DNA of 64,000 nucleotides from Bacillota bacterium (GCA_023407175.1 JAEYMU010000048.1:7556-71555); one strand, 5' to 3'; shown: positions 23,879-32,946, counted from the stretch's first letter. The notes: a model not told the origin generated them from the letters alone. Made by a program: numbers and translations.

Positions 23879-24706
23879 ATGAACGACATAAAAAATTACA
23901 ATGAAGCTATATTTGAATCCATCAAGCATATCAATAATTTCGGCCAAGAATATTGGTATGCTCGGGAGCTGCAGCAAGCATTAGAATACACTGAATGGAG
24001 AAATTTTTACAAGGTAATAGAAAAAGCGAAAATCTCATGTGAAGGCAGTAAAAATCAGGTTTCTGACCATTTTGTTGACGTCAACAAAATCGTTGAAGCC
24101 GGAATTAGTTCAAAGTCAATTGATGATATCGAACTTTCCCGTTATGCGTGTTATCTTATTGTTCAGAACGGTGATCCAAGAAAAGAAGTCATTGCGCTGG
24201 GACAAACATATTTTGCTGTTAAAACCAGGCAGCAGGAATTGATTGATAATTACGATCAGCTGTCAGAGGATCAGAAAAGGCTTGCTATTCGAAATGAAAT
24301 GATCAATCACAACAAATCTCTTGCTGAAGCTGCTTACAATGCTGGAGTAATTGATTCAAAAGATTTTGCAATATTCCAGAACAAGGGGTATCAGGGTTTG
24401 TATGGGGGACTCGGGGTAAAAGAAATCCATGCCAGAAAGGGTTTAAAGAAAAGCCAGAAGATATTGGACCACATGGGAAGCACAGAGCTGGCTGCCAACC
24501 TATTCCGAGCAACGCAGACAGATGAAAAGCTAAGACGTGAAGGAATTACCGGCAAGGAGGAAGCCAATAAAACGCATTATGAAGTCGGGGCCAAGGTAAG
24601 GCAGACTATAAAAGACTTAGGCGGCACCATGCCCGAAGATTTGCCTACCCCCGATAAGAGCATAAAGCAAGTTGAACGCACCATAAAGGATTTACCGGAT
24701 AAATAG
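23879..24706 (+). CDS. dinD: DNA damage-inducible protein D (DinD)
   Basis: 275 aa. DinD hallmarks: YWYARELQQALEYTEWRNF, LSRYACYLIVQNGDPRKEVIALGQTYFAVKTRQQE, and FQNKGYQGLYGGLGVKEIHARKGL continuing to LAANLFRATQTDEKLRREGI. E. coli DinD inhibits RecA-mediated strand exchange and belongs to the SOS regulon. On element 2, between repressor and integrase, it may link the element to the host SOS state or limit RecA; this is inference. AGGAGGAGCAC precedes the ATG. Confidence 0.85.
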   Translation: MNDIKNYNEAIFESIKHINNFGQEYWYARELQQALEYTEWRNFYKVIEKAKISCEGSKNQVSDHFVDVNKIVEAGISSKSIDDIELSRYACYLIVQNGDPRKEVIALGQTYFAVKTRQQELIDNYDQLSEDQKRLAIRNEMINHNKSLAEAAYNAGVIDSKDFAIFQNKGYQGLYGGLGVKEIHARKGLKKSQKILDHMGSTELAANLFRATQTDEKLRREGITGKEEANKTHYEVGAKVRQTIKDLGGTMPEDLPTPDKSIKQVERTIKDLPDK

Positions 24707-24755
24707 AAACCGCCCCGGCTGCAACCAGGACGGATTTAACGATACCATATAAGCA

Positions 24756-24805
24756 AGAGCCTATACAATAACCTTTGACGAGATTATTGTATCATACAGG
24801 CTCTT
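24756..24805 (+). terminator. Long hairpin between dinD and int
   Basis: GAGCCT..ATACAATAA pairs with TTATTGTAT..AGGCTC and is followed by TTTAAAT. It probably terminates dinD transcription before the integrase gene. Confidence 0.55.
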
Positions 24806-24835
24806 TAAATACAACCAGAAAGGATGTTTGATACA

Positions 24836-26131
24836 ATGGCTAATATTGAAAAGAGAGGCGCCAGCTACCGGATCACCGTGAGCAATGGCTATGATACTTC
24901 CGGAAAGAAGCTGAGGGAAAAAGCCACCTTCACTCCGGATCCAACCATGACGCCGAAGCAGCAACAAAAGGCCCTTGATAAATTTGTATTTGAGTTTGAA
25001 GAGAAGGTCAAAAACGGGAATTACCTGAAAGGTGAAAAGATCACCTTAAAAGACTTCACAGGAAAATGGATCAAGGAATACGCGGAACAGCAGCTTGAGA
25101 AAACCACACTGACACACTATAACGAAGTCCTGAACCATAAAATTCTTCCAGCTCTAGGGCATATCAAATTATCAAAACTTCAGCCGCTGCATCTGCAGAG
25201 CCTCTATAATAATCTTCTGGAGGATGGCGTTCGAAGAGATGGTAAGACAGGCGGCTATAGCCCGGCCACCATAAAGAAATGTCATGTGGTCTTAAGTAGT
25301 ATTCTATCAACAGCTGTTCATTGGCAGCTGATTGAATCAAATCCCTGTGACCGTGTATCACCACCCAAGAACAAGAATATAACTGGTAATGTAAAACACT
25401 TCACACTGGAGCAGGCTGAAACCTTCCTACAGGCGCTTGATATGGAATATGTGACCACATACCAGGCCCATGACCGTATTGACGATACCGGCAAGAAATA
25501 CCATGTGGAAGCTTATACAGAAAACCGTAAAATGTCGATACAGCTTAAGGTATTATTCAATATCGCTCTGTTCGGCGGCCTGCGCAGGGGTGAATTACTG
25601 GCTTTAACCTGGGATGATGTCGATTTTGACCGCAACGCCATCAGCATATCGAAATCAACCGGCTATACCGGTAAGGAAACATACATCAAAACCCCGAAGA
25701 ATAAAAGCTCCATACGGGAAATAAAGCTACCCGGCACGGTAATGGATATGATCAGGCAACATAAGAAGAAACAGCAAGAACTCCGGCTCTCCTTGGGAGA
25801 TCAATGGCAGGGTGAGAATTATTTATTCATCCAATGGAATGGCAGACAGATGAATATAGCCACTCCATACCATGCTTTTAAGGATATCGTAATCAAGTAC
25901 AATGCAACTGTTACCGATACAGCCCAGAAGCTTCCGGACATTCCTTTCCATGGGCTTCGGCACACATCGGCCACATTGCTTATATCAGAGAATGTTGACA
26001 TCCGGACCGTATCGGCCCGGCTCGGCCATGCTCAAACCAGTACCACTATGAATATATATGCTCACAGCCTAAAGGAACTGGACGAAAAGGCAGCGAATAC
26101 CTTAGGAAATATACTAAAACGAAAAGCATAA
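24836..26131 (+). CDS. int: Tyrosine integrase of element 2
   Basis: 431 aa from the second ATG (the first abuts the AAAGG site). Order: arm-binding AP2-like N-terminus (ASYRITVSNGYDTSGKKLREKATFTP), SAM-like core domain (about 75-165), catalytic domain. Catalytic residues: R in GGLRRGELLALTWDDVD, then H372 and R375 in PFHGLRHTSAT, H398 in RLGHAQTST, and Y408 in MNIYAH. It is a Tn916/phage-type integrase of normal length. It ends 158 bp from the intact tRNA-Thr gene, its attachment site. It differs clearly from the integrase of element 1. Confidence 0.92.
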   Translation: MANIEKRGASYRITVSNGYDTSGKKLREKATFTPDPTMTPKQQQKALDKFVFEFEEKVKNGNYLKGEKITLKDFTGKWIKEYAEQQLEKTTLTHYNEVLNHKILPALGHIKLSKLQPLHLQSLYNNLLEDGVRRDGKTGGYSPATIKKCHVVLSSILSTAVHWQLIESNPCDRVSPPKNKNITGNVKHFTLEQAETFLQALDMEYVTTYQAHDRIDDTGKKYHVEAYTENRKMSIQLKVLFNIALFGGLRRGELLALTWDDVDFDRNAISISKSTGYTGKETYIKTPKNKSSIREIKLPGTVMDMIRQHKKKQQELRLSLGDQWQGENYLFIQWNGRQMNIATPYHAFKDIVIKYNATVTDTAQKLPDIPFHGLRHTSATLLISENVDIRTVSARLGHAQTSTTMNIYAHSLKELDEKAANTLGNILKRKA

Positions 26132-26144
26132 ACTGATAACTTTC

Positions 26145-26180
26145 ATAGGCTGCAATGTATGCAGCCTATTATTTTTTGTT
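26145..26180 (+). terminator. Terminator of element 2 integrase
   Basis: TAGGCTGCA/TGCAGCCTA stem with a 5-nt loop and a T-rich tail (TTATTTTTTGTTT), 15 nt after the stop. Confidence 0.75.
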
Positions 26181-26185
26181 TCAAT

Positions 26186-26203
26186 AGTCCCCAAACAGTC
26201 CCC
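26186..26203 (+). repeat. Candidate arm-type integrase site, right end of element 2
   Basis: AGTCCCC-AAAC-AGTCCCC, matching 17 of 18 positions of the left-end copy at 6019-6036 in the same orientation. Confidence 0.55.
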
Positions 26204-26211
26204 ACAGCAAC

Positions 26212-26240
26212 AAAAAAGGCACCCTTACGGATGCCTTTTT
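26212..26240 (+). terminator. Second hairpin near the right end of element 2
   Basis: AAAAAAGGCA/TGCCTTTTT stem around CCCTTACGGA. The same hairpin type follows the element 1 integrase at 5781. Confidence 0.5.
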
Positions 26241-26288
26241 CATTTCTCTTCAAATCCCTCAAGCCCTAATTTCCTAACCTTTTTTATA

Positions 26289-26361
26289 AGCTGCCAACGG
26301 GAATCGAACCCGTGACCTCCACCTTACCAAGGTGACGCTCTACCGACTGAGCCATGGCAGC
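26289..26361 (-). tRNA. tRNA-Thr(GGT)
   Basis: 73 nt. The acceptor stem GCTGCCA pairs with TGGCAGC, with discriminator T. The D arm, the anticodon stem TCACC/GGTGG around loop TTGGTAA (anticodon GGT), and the T arm with GGTTCGATTCC are all intact. CCA is not encoded. Its 3' half is the attachment site shared by elements 1 and 2; integration left the full gene on the right. Confidence 0.95.
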
Positions 26362-26368
26362 AAATGCA

Positions 26369-27001
26369 CTAAATTTCTTTGAGCACCTTATTGAGTTTTA
26401 TCTTGATTCTGGTCAATGCATTATCAATTGTCTTCGGTTCTTTCCCCAGAACCTCTGCTATCTGCACATACTTCAAATCCTTCATATATAAGCCTAAAAC
26501 CTGCTTTTCAAGGTCGCTCAAACGCCTTACAAGTTCATATTCTATCATACTGGTATTCTCTTTGTCAATAACTAATTCCTCAGGATTTGTTATATTATTC
26601 TGGAGTATTATGTCAACTAAATTCTCCTTGTCCTCCGTATCATTATTCTCCCCATATACCGGTGTATCCAGTGAAATATAATTATTCAGCGGTATATTTT
26701 TCTTCCGGTTGGAGGCTTTGATTGCACTGTAAATCTGGCGCGATATACAAAGATCGGCAAAATTAAAGAAGGAATTTTCCTTGTCGGCCTGATAATCACG
26801 GATCGCCTTATAAAGGCCAATCATTCCCTCCTGTATTAAATCATCCTTATCACCGCCGATCAGGTAGAGAGCCTTCGCCTTATTACGAACGAGGAACTTG
26901 TATTTCTCAAAAAGATAATCTACGGCAGGCTGATCTCCATTTTGAATTCTGCATACGATTTCTTCATCCGATAATATCTCATATTTAATTGCAGCTTTCA
27001 A
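26369..27001 (-). CDS. sigH: RNA polymerase sporulation/stationary-phase sigma factor SigH
   Basis: 210 aa starting at TTG, 9 nt after GGGAGG. Region 2: LFEKYKFLVRNKAKALYLIGGDKDDLIQEGMIGLYKAIRDYQADKENSFFNFADLCISRQIYSAI. Region 4: LSDLEKQVLGLYMKDLKYVQIAEVLGKEPKTIDNALTRIKIKLNKVL. These match SigH (Spo0H), which turns on early sporulation genes such as spo0A and spoIIA. Length fits the family (about 210-218 aa). It follows rlmB on the same strand, the usual clostridial order, and is the first chromosomal gene right of the tRNA insertion hotspot. Confidence 0.93.
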   Translation of the reverse strand: MKAAIKYEILSDEEIVCRIQNGDQPAVDYLFEKYKFLVRNKAKALYLIGGDKDDLIQEGMIGLYKAIRDYQADKENSFFNFADLCISRQIYSAIKASNRKKNIPLNNYISLDTPVYGENNDTEDKENLVDIILQNNITNPEELVIDKENTSMIEYELVRRLSDLEKQVLGLYMKDLKYVQIAEVLGKEPKTIDNALTRIKIKLNKVLKEI

Positions 27002-27094
27002 ATTAATAATCCTCCCTTGGAAGCTTCACCTCCATCCTTTTTCAGCATTGATATATCTTCAAAAGTGAAGCTTGCTTATACTGATGATCCCTTG

Positions 27095-27835
27095 TTACTT
27101 CAGTCTCTGTCTAACAATTTCATAGGCCAGGATGCCCATGGCTACGGATGCATTCAGTGAATCTACCTTTCCAAACATCGGTATCTTCGCGGTATAGTCA
27201 CATTTTTCCTTTATTAATCTGCCCACACCCTCACCCTCGCTTCCGATTACGAGTCCGATTGGCCCTGTAAGATTTAGCCGGTACATCAGCTCCCCTTCCA
27301 TATCGGCGCAGACAAACCATAAGCCTTTGTCCTTCAATTCATCAATGGTTACCGACAGGTTTGTCACCTTGGCAACCGGAAGATAGTTAAGCGCTCCGGC
27401 AGACACCTTGGCAACCGTTGCCGTCAGCCCTGCGGCGCGTCTTTTTGGAATGATGACACCGTGTGCCCCAGCCTGATGTGCAGTTCGGATGATTGCACCA
27501 AGATTATGCGGGTCCTCGATACTATCCAATAATATGATAAAGGGAGGCTCGGCTTTTTCCTCTGCTGCTTTTAAGATATCCTCTACCTCTGCATATTCAT
27601 AGGCCGCGGCATATGCGATAACCCCCTGGTGTTTGCCTGTCTCGGAAATCTGATCCAGACGTTCCTTCTTAACATAGGAAACGATGCAGTCTGTTTTCTT
27701 TGCTTCCCTGACAATGGACTTTACAGGGCCATCCTGGCAGCCATCCAGCACAAACAAACGGTCAATGGTCTTCCCTGCCCGAAAAGCCTCCATTACCGTA
27801 TTTCGTCCTTCTATCGTAAATTCCTCATATCTCAT
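27095..27835 (-). CDS. rlmB: 23S rRNA 2'-O-methyltransferase RlmB (TrmH family)
   Basis: 246 aa. An N-terminal SpoU substrate-binding domain (IEGRNTVMEAFRAGKTIDRLFVLDG) is followed by the SPOUT methyltransferase fold. The three motifs are LLDSIEDPHNLGAIIRTAHQAGAHGVIIPKRRAAGLTATVAKVSAGAL, LVIGSEGEGVGRLIKEKCD, and IPMFGKVDSLNASVAMGILAYE. It methylates a G in the peptidyl-transferase region (G2251 in E. coli) using SAM. It precedes sigH by about 90 nt. Confidence 0.92.
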   Translation of the reverse strand: MRYEEFTIEGRNTVMEAFRAGKTIDRLFVLDGCQDGPVKSIVREAKKTDCIVSYVKKERLDQISETGKHQGVIAYAAAYEYAEVEDILKAAEEKAEPPFIILLDSIEDPHNLGAIIRTAHQAGAHGVIIPKRRAAGLTATVAKVSAGALNYLPVAKVTNLSVTIDELKDKGLWFVCADMEGELMYRLNLTGPIGLVIGSEGEGVGRLIKEKCDYTAKIPMFGKVDSLNASVAMGILAYEIVRQRLK

Positions 27836-27950
27836 ATGGGTACCAAACCTCTCTGTATATTACTATTTTATCTAAACTTTTTAAATCTCATGTTGTATCA
27901 GTAACACGATAAATGAACGTGGGCCATGGCAGCCCATATTTTAAATACCT

Positions 27951-29027
27951 CTATACACGATACATTTCACCGTAATACCTCTGGTAATCTCCTTTGGTCA
28001 CATGCTCCATCCAGTCCATATTCTTAAGGTACCAGTCGATTGTCAGCTTAATCCCCTTGGCAAAGGGAGTTTCCGGCTCCCATCCAAGCTCGGTCCTGAT
28101 TTTGTCCGGTGCAATTGCATAGCGGAAATCATGCCCCTTACGGTCCTCCACATAGGTGATCAGCTCGTGACTGATTTTATCACGTCTTGCATCCTCCTTC
28201 GGCAGGATTTCCAGCAGAGTATCAATGATTATCGTTACAATCTCGATGTTCTTCTTCTCATTATGCCCGCCCACATTATAAATCTCACCGGCCTTTGCCT
28301 TTTCCGCTACCATATCAATTGCTTTCGCATGATCCTCCACATAGAGCCAGTCTCTTACATTCTTCCCGGTACCGTAAACCGGAAGCTTTCTGCCGGAGAG
28401 AGCATTATTAATCATCAGCGGAATCAGCTTCTCCGGGAACTGATGGGGACCATAATTATTGCTGCATCTTGTAATATTGGCAGGGAAGTGGAAGGTATCC
28501 ATATATGCCTTTACCAGAAAATCCGCAGAGGCCTTGCTTGCAGAATATGGGCTGTGAGGGTTTAACGGAGTTGTCTCATAGAAAAAGCCTTCGTCACCCT
28601 CCAATGCTCCGTACACCTCATCCGTAGACACCTGAACAAACTTCTTATCCTCCTTATATCCATCCGGAGTTTCCCAGGCAAGCTTTGCCGCATTAATCAA
28701 ATTCAAGGTTCCGAGAACATTCGTACTCACAAAAACCTCCGGGTTTTTGATACTGCGGTCCACATGGCTTTCTGCTGCAAAATGTATCACCCGGTCTATC
28801 TCGTAATTCTCAAAAACCTTTATAACCGCTTCCTTATCGCAGATATCCAGCTTAAGGAACTCATAATTATCCCGTTTTTCTACTTCCTTCAGATTCTCCA
28901 GATTGCCTGCATAGGTTAGAGCATCCAGATTGATTACCCTGATATCCTTATTATATTTCTGAAAGAGATACAAAATAAAATTTGATCCGATGAATCCGGC
29001 ACCGCCGGTAACAAGATATGTCTTCAT
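27951..29027 (-). CDS. rfbB: dTDP-glucose 4,6-dehydratase
   Basis: 358 aa from the ATG after GGGAGAAAAT. An extended SDR: NAD-binding GGAGFIGSNF at the N-terminus, HFAAESHVDRS, the STDEVYG motif, and catalytic YSASKASADFLV (Tyr-x-x-x-Lys), then NNYGPHQFPEKLIPLMI. It converts dTDP-glucose to dTDP-4-keto-6-deoxyglucose, step 2 of dTDP-L-rhamnose synthesis. It is the last gene of the minus-strand rfbA-rfbC-rfbD-rfbB operon. Confidence 0.95.
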   Translation of the reverse strand: MKTYLVTGGAGFIGSNFILYLFQKYNKDIRVINLDALTYAGNLENLKEVEKRDNYEFLKLDICDKEAVIKVFENYEIDRVIHFAAESHVDRSIKNPEVFVSTNVLGTLNLINAAKLAWETPDGYKEDKKFVQVSTDEVYGALEGDEGFFYETTPLNPHSPYSASKASADFLVKAYMDTFHFPANITRCSNNYGPHQFPEKLIPLMINNALSGRKLPVYGTGKNVRDWLYVEDHAKAIDMVAEKAKAGEIYNVGGHNEKKNIEIVTIIIDTLLEILPKEDARRDKISHELITYVEDRKGHDFRYAIAPDKIRTELGWEPETPFAKGIKLTIDWYLKNMDWMEHVTKGDYQRYYGEMYRV

Positions 29028-29078
29028 ATTTTCTCCCATTCCTGTACATAATTTGAAAGTGGCTTTCTTTCAAACCTC

Positions 29079-29957
29079 TCACATTCCGCCTGGCAGTTCC
29101 TTCATATACTCCTGAAAGGCTTCCTTCCAATCCTTCATATAATAGCCATGCCGTTCCCTAAGGGCCTTGTTATCTAAGACAGAATACATCGGCCTCTGTG
29201 TTGGAGAAGGGTATTCTGATGTGGATATCGGTTCGACCTCAACAGCTTTACCGGCTTCTTTAAAAATTGTAGCTGCAAATTCATACCAACTGGTACTGCC
29301 CTCACAGGTTGCATGATAAATTCCGTAGCTGTCCGTCTCCATCAGGAAGATAATTACCCGGGCAAGCTCCAGCGCACTCGTCGGAGTCCCGAACTGGTCG
29401 GAAACCACCCTGACCTTATTGTTCTGATCTGCAAGACGGAGCATTGTTTTTACAAAGTTTTTACCCTCGCCGTACACCCAGGCCGTTCTTAAAATAAAGG
29501 CCTTCCCACAATACTCTTGTACGAACTCATCCCCTGCCTGCTTGGTTCTGCCATAGGCACTGATCGGGTTAATCGGAAAATCCTCCGTATAGGGAACTTC
29601 TGCACGCCCGTCAAACACATAATCTGTTGATACATGAACCAGCTTTGCTCCTGTCCGGGCGGCTGCCATGGCAAGATTTTTCGGTCCAAGTGCATTAATA
29701 CGATACGCTCTTTCCTGCTCACTTTCGCACAGATCAACCGCCGTCATTGCAGCACAGTTAATTATAATATCCGGCCTCGTCCGGCTCACATAGCTGCTGA
29801 CCGCTGTTTCCTCTGTTATATCCAAAACCTCAACGGATTTGTCCGGAGCCTCAAATGCATCCGTACGAAGCAGCTCATATTCCTTCCTGTCCTTAAGCAG
29901 CCGGTTCAAGGCCAGCCCCAGCTGACCGGCTGCGCCGGTAATCATGATTCGTTTCAT
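29079..29957 (-). CDS. rfbD: dTDP-4-dehydrorhamnose reductase
   Basis: 292 aa from the ATG 6 nt after GGAG. SDR motifs: ITGAAGQLG, INCAAMTAVDLCESE, VSTDYVFDG, and YGRTKQAGDEFV (Tyr-x-x-x-Lys). It performs the final NADPH-dependent reduction to dTDP-L-rhamnose, a precursor of cell-wall and surface polysaccharides. Located 13 nt downstream of rfbC. Confidence 0.93.
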   Translation of the reverse strand: MKRIMITGAAGQLGLALNRLLKDRKEYELLRTDAFEAPDKSVEVLDITEETAVSSYVSRTRPDIIINCAAMTAVDLCESEQERAYRINALGPKNLAMAAARTGAKLVHVSTDYVFDGRAEVPYTEDFPINPISAYGRTKQAGDEFVQEYCGKAFILRTAWVYGEGKNFVKTMLRLADQNNKVRVVSDQFGTPTSALELARVIIFLMETDSYGIYHATCEGSTSWYEFAATIFKEAGKAVEVEPISTSEYPSPTQRPMYSVLDNKALRERHGYYMKDWKEAFQEYMKELPGGM

Positions 29958-29970
29958 TACAATCTCCATT

Positions 29971-30528
29971 CTAGAACACAATTCCGCTCTCTCTAAGTGT
30001 CGGATGTTTCATATCCTTGTCAGAGAGGGTCGGCCCGATGCCTTCCGGCAACGGCCAGTCTATTCCAATTTCAGGATCATTCCACAGGATACCGCCTTCA
30101 TCCTCAGGATGATAAAAATCGGTACATTTATAAGTAAATACCGCCATGTCGGATAATACCAGATAACCATGGGCAAAACCCTCGGGAACGTAGAACATCC
30201 GACGGTTTTCCTCTGAAAGGATTACACCATGATATTTTCCGTAAGTAGGAGAATTTCTTCTTAAGTCCACTGCCACATCATATACGCTCCCTGAAAAAGC
30301 CCGGACCAGCTTTCCCTGAGGATATTGCTTTTGATAATGCAGGCCCCGCAGCACTCCTTTTTTGGAAGAGGACTGGTTGTCCTGTACAAATACCATGGAC
30401 AGACCGGCCTGCTTAAAATCCTCATAGTGATAGGTTTCCATAAAATATCCGCGCTCATCGCCATATATCTTCGGCTCAATAACATATAAGCCCTCTATCT
30501 CACATTTATGATAAATAAAGTTACCCAT
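29971..30528 (-). CDS. rfbC: dTDP-4-dehydrorhamnose 3,5-epimerase
   Basis: 185 aa from the ATG 6 nt after GGAGG. The RmlC cupin shows DERGYFMETY, FVQDNQSSSKKGVLRGLHYQ (catalytic His), GKLVRAFSGSVYDVAVDLRRNSPTYGK and PEGFAHGYLVLSD. It epimerises C3 and C5 of the keto sugar. Third enzyme of the pathway; the gene sits between rfbA and rfbD. Confidence 0.95.
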   Translation of the reverse strand: MGNFIYHKCEIEGLYVIEPKIYGDERGYFMETYHYEDFKQAGLSMVFVQDNQSSSKKGVLRGLHYQKQYPQGKLVRAFSGSVYDVAVDLRRNSPTYGKYHGVILSEENRRMFYVPEGFAHGYLVLSDMAVFTYKCTDFYHPEDEGGILWNDPEIGIDWPLPEGIGPTLSDKDMKHPTLRESGIVF

Positions 30529-30555
30529 TTCCAACCTCCATCGTATCTGCCGGCT

Positions 30556-31425
30556 TTATAAGCCTTCCGCTACATCCAGCAGATATCTTCCATAATCCGT
30601 CGATTTCATCTGCTCGGCAAGTACAAGCAGCTGTTCTCGGTCAATAAAGCCCTGCTTATATGCAATCTCCTCTATACAGGAAACATAAAGCCCCTGTCTT
30701 TTCTGAATTGAGGCCACATAATTCGAGGCCTCCAAAAGCGCGTCATGATTGCCGGTATCCAGCCATGCCATACCGCGGCCCAGAAGCTCCACCCTAAGCT
30801 TTCCCTGCTCAAGGTAACGATTGTTAACCTCGGTAATCTCCAGTTCCCCCCGGGCAGAGGGCTTAATGCTTTTTGCTATGCTTATTACCTCATTGTCATA
30901 GAAATATAACCCGGGAACCGCATAATTTGATTTCGGATCCCTGGGCTTTTCCTCAATGGAGGTTACCCTTCCGGTCTCATCAAAGGCTACAACACCGTAT
31001 GCCTCAGGAGCTTTCACATAATATCCAAAGATAGTGGCACCGGCTTCATTCTTCACCGCATTTTTCAGAACGCCTTGAAAACCGCTCCCATAAAAAATAT
31101 TATCACCAAGCACCAAAGCCACGCGGTCATCTCCAATGAACTCTTCCCCAAGGAGAAATGCCTGTGCCAGACCCTTCGGTTCTGCCTGAACCTTATATTC
31201 AATATGCAGCCCCAGCCTGCCCCCATCGCCGAATAGCTCCTCAAAGCCTCCGATATCCCGGGGAGTAGAAATAATCAGTATCTCCCGTATCCCCGCAAGC
31301 ATTAATACCGACATCGGATAATAAATCATCGGTTTATCGTAAACCGGCAGAATTTGCTTTGACAACGCCAACGTAAGCGGGTACAGCCTTGTCCCCATTC
31401 CTCCGGCCAATACAATTCCTTTCAC
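30556..31425 (-). CDS. rfbA: Glucose-1-phosphate thymidylyltransferase
   Basis: 289 aa from a GTG 6 nt after GGAGG; an ATG further upstream would add residues not found in the family. Nucleotidyltransferase motifs: [66 protein letters not shown], and [19 protein letters not shown]. It makes dTDP-glucose from dTTP and glucose-1-P. It is the first gene of the rhamnose operon; about 200 nt upstream separates it from an XRE regulator. Confidence 0.95.
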   Translation of the reverse strand: MKGIVLAGGMGTRLYPLTLALSKQILPVYDKPMIYYPMSVLMLAGIREILIISTPRDIGGFEELFGDGGRLGLHIEYKVQAEPKGLAQAFLLGEEFIGDDRVALVLGDNIFYGSGFQGVLKNAVKNEAGATIFGYYVKAPEAYGVVAFDETGRVTSIEEKPRDPKSNYAVPGLYFYDNEVISIAKSIKPSARGELEITEVNNRYLEQGKLRVELLGRGMAWLDTGNHDALLEASNYVASIQKRQGLYVSCIEEIAYKQGFIDREQLLVLAEQMKSTDYGRYLLDVAEGL

Positions 31426-31628
31426 TCCATACCTCCGTTCACCCATCACATACTTTTATCGTTCCCTGTGAATTCCAGAATCAAAACAAGCCATAATAAT
31501 CTATAGTATAATCAATTCATTAGGAAATTACAATATATTTTACCATTTCGGTTACCACTGCTCATATCATAAGCCAAAGGTTCACCCCATACCATTCATT
31601 ACGGCATCAGAGAAATATCCTTTGCTTC

Positions 31629-31970
31629 CTAGGAAGAAGAGTCTTCTTCCCCATCCCGATCCTTCAGGGCCTTGGTGGTTGCATAAATCACATGCAGCTC
31701 ATGAGCTGTGCATAGATGCAGTAACCGGTTAAGCTTGTCCACCAATTCGATTTTATCTGTTTTATTTGGAAAGAATACCCCATCAACAGAAAAGTTCAAG
31801 GTTATTGCAATATTATAAAGAACCTCCAAAGACGGTAACCGCGTACCTGCCTCTATTTGCTTGACATGTACCGGCGTTACCCCAAGCAGCTCCGCCAATT
31901 TTTCCTGCGTAAGCTTGTTTTCTATCCGTGCACTCCGTATTGCTGATCCAAATTCTTTTCTATTAATCAT
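31629..31970 (-). CDS. XRE-family transcriptional regulator
   Basis: 113 aa. FGSAIRSARIENKLTQEKLAELLGVTPVHVKQIEAGTRLPSLEVLYNIAITLNFSVDGVFF is a canonical XRE domain. The C-terminal helix VDKLNRLLHLCTAHELHVIYATTKALKD resembles host-chromosome regulators of this length in Lachnospiraceae. Monocistronic; target unknown. It diverges from the GGDEF gene. Confidence 0.8.
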   Translation of the reverse strand: MINRKEFGSAIRSARIENKLTQEKLAELLGVTPVHVKQIEAGTRLPSLEVLYNIAITLNFSVDGVFFPNKTDKIELVDKLNRLLHLCTAHELHVIYATTKALKDRDGEEDSSS

Positions 31971-32142
31971 AATATACTCTAAGCCCCCTTTATAGTAATC
32001 TTAAAGAATACATTTGCCCTTGAAAATTAACTGAAAGCATATTATAATATATTCTTATAGAATATGATAAAGCCTATCTTTTATGCATAACTCATTAAAC
32101 AGAAGGAAAACAGGGGTAAAATTTACTATAAAGGATATAATC

Positions 32143-32946
32143 ATGAATTTTGATAACCTAAGTCAGGTACTGGCATCTGTTCAAATGCTACATACCTTTT
32201 ATCCTGTCATCCGTATCTGGGACAGAGATAAAAAACGATTACTTTATGAAAATGAGGGAACCGATATTGAAACGGAATCCTCGAAAGCCCTTACCGTTTT
32301 TTCTAAAGCAACCATCCATATACGAAGCCAGGAGGGCATCTTAGAAGTATGCATTCCTGTAACAATTGGAGGACAACCCTGTAAGCTGGAGCTTTTGCAA
32401 TATGACGATAGAAGAAGCGGCACCAATTCGCTGCTGCAAATGCACCGGCTCATGATTACAGACGCTTTGACTAATCTGTACAACCGCAGATTTATCGATG
32501 AGCAGCTTCCGATTATTTTGGAGCGGGCTTTTCGAAGTAATACCACAGTGTCCTTCGTTTATGCAGATATTGATTACTTTAAGAAAATTAATGACCATTA
32601 CGGGCATATAGCAGGAGATTATATCCTGAAAGAAATATCCGATGTGTTTCAGAAGCTCCTTTTGAAAAAGGAGGGCTGGGTGGCACGCTATGGGGGTGAT
32701 GAATTCCTGTTCTGTCTTCCCGGAGCCAATCAAAACACCGCTGCTCACATAGCAAACAAAATCCGCCATACCGTTGAAGTAAAAAGATTTTCCATCAGTA
32801 CACATTTTTTTAAGATAACCTGCAGCCTCGGAGTACAGACCTTTTCCAGGGCAGATGAAGTACTTACTGTAAATCAGGTAATTCGATTATTGGATAAAAA
32901 ATTATACCAGGCAAAGCGCAATGGCCGAAACCAGGTTGTCATATAA
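32143..32946 (+). CDS. Diguanylate cyclase (GGDEF)
   Basis: 267 aa from the ATG after AAAGGATATAATC. A sensor-like N-terminus of about 110 residues (FDNLSQVLASVQMLHTFYPVIRIWDRDKKRLLYENEG) is followed by a complete GGDEF domain: DALTNLYNRRFIDEQL, DIDYFKKINDHYGHIAGDYIL and RYGGDEFLFCLPGA. The active-site motif is intact, so cyclic di-GMP synthesis is expected. No RxxD inhibitory site precedes the motif (KKEGWVARYGGDEF). No transmembrane helix, so it is cytosolic. Confidence 0.88.
   Translation: MNFDNLSQVLASVQMLHTFYPVIRIWDRDKKRLLYENEGTDIETESSKALTVFSKATIHIRSQEGILEVCIPVTIGGQPCKLELLQYDDRRSGTNSLLQMHRLMITDALTNLYNRRFIDEQLPIILERAFRSNTTVSFVYADIDYFKKINDHYGHIAGDYILKEISDVFQKLLLKKEGWVARYGGDEFLFCLPGANQNTAAHIANKIRHTVEVKRFSISTHFFKITCSLGVQTFSRADEVLTVNQVIRLLDKKLYQAKRNGRNQVVI

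Noticed and set aside
27684..30156. Plus-strand frames opposite rlmB and the rhamnose operon
   Set aside because: The minus-strand genes are complete and conserved; the plus-strand frames have no ribosome binding sites or motifs.
32341..32805. 154-codon minus-strand frame inside the GGDEF gene
   Set aside because: It is antisense to an intact GGDEF domain and has no motif of its own.
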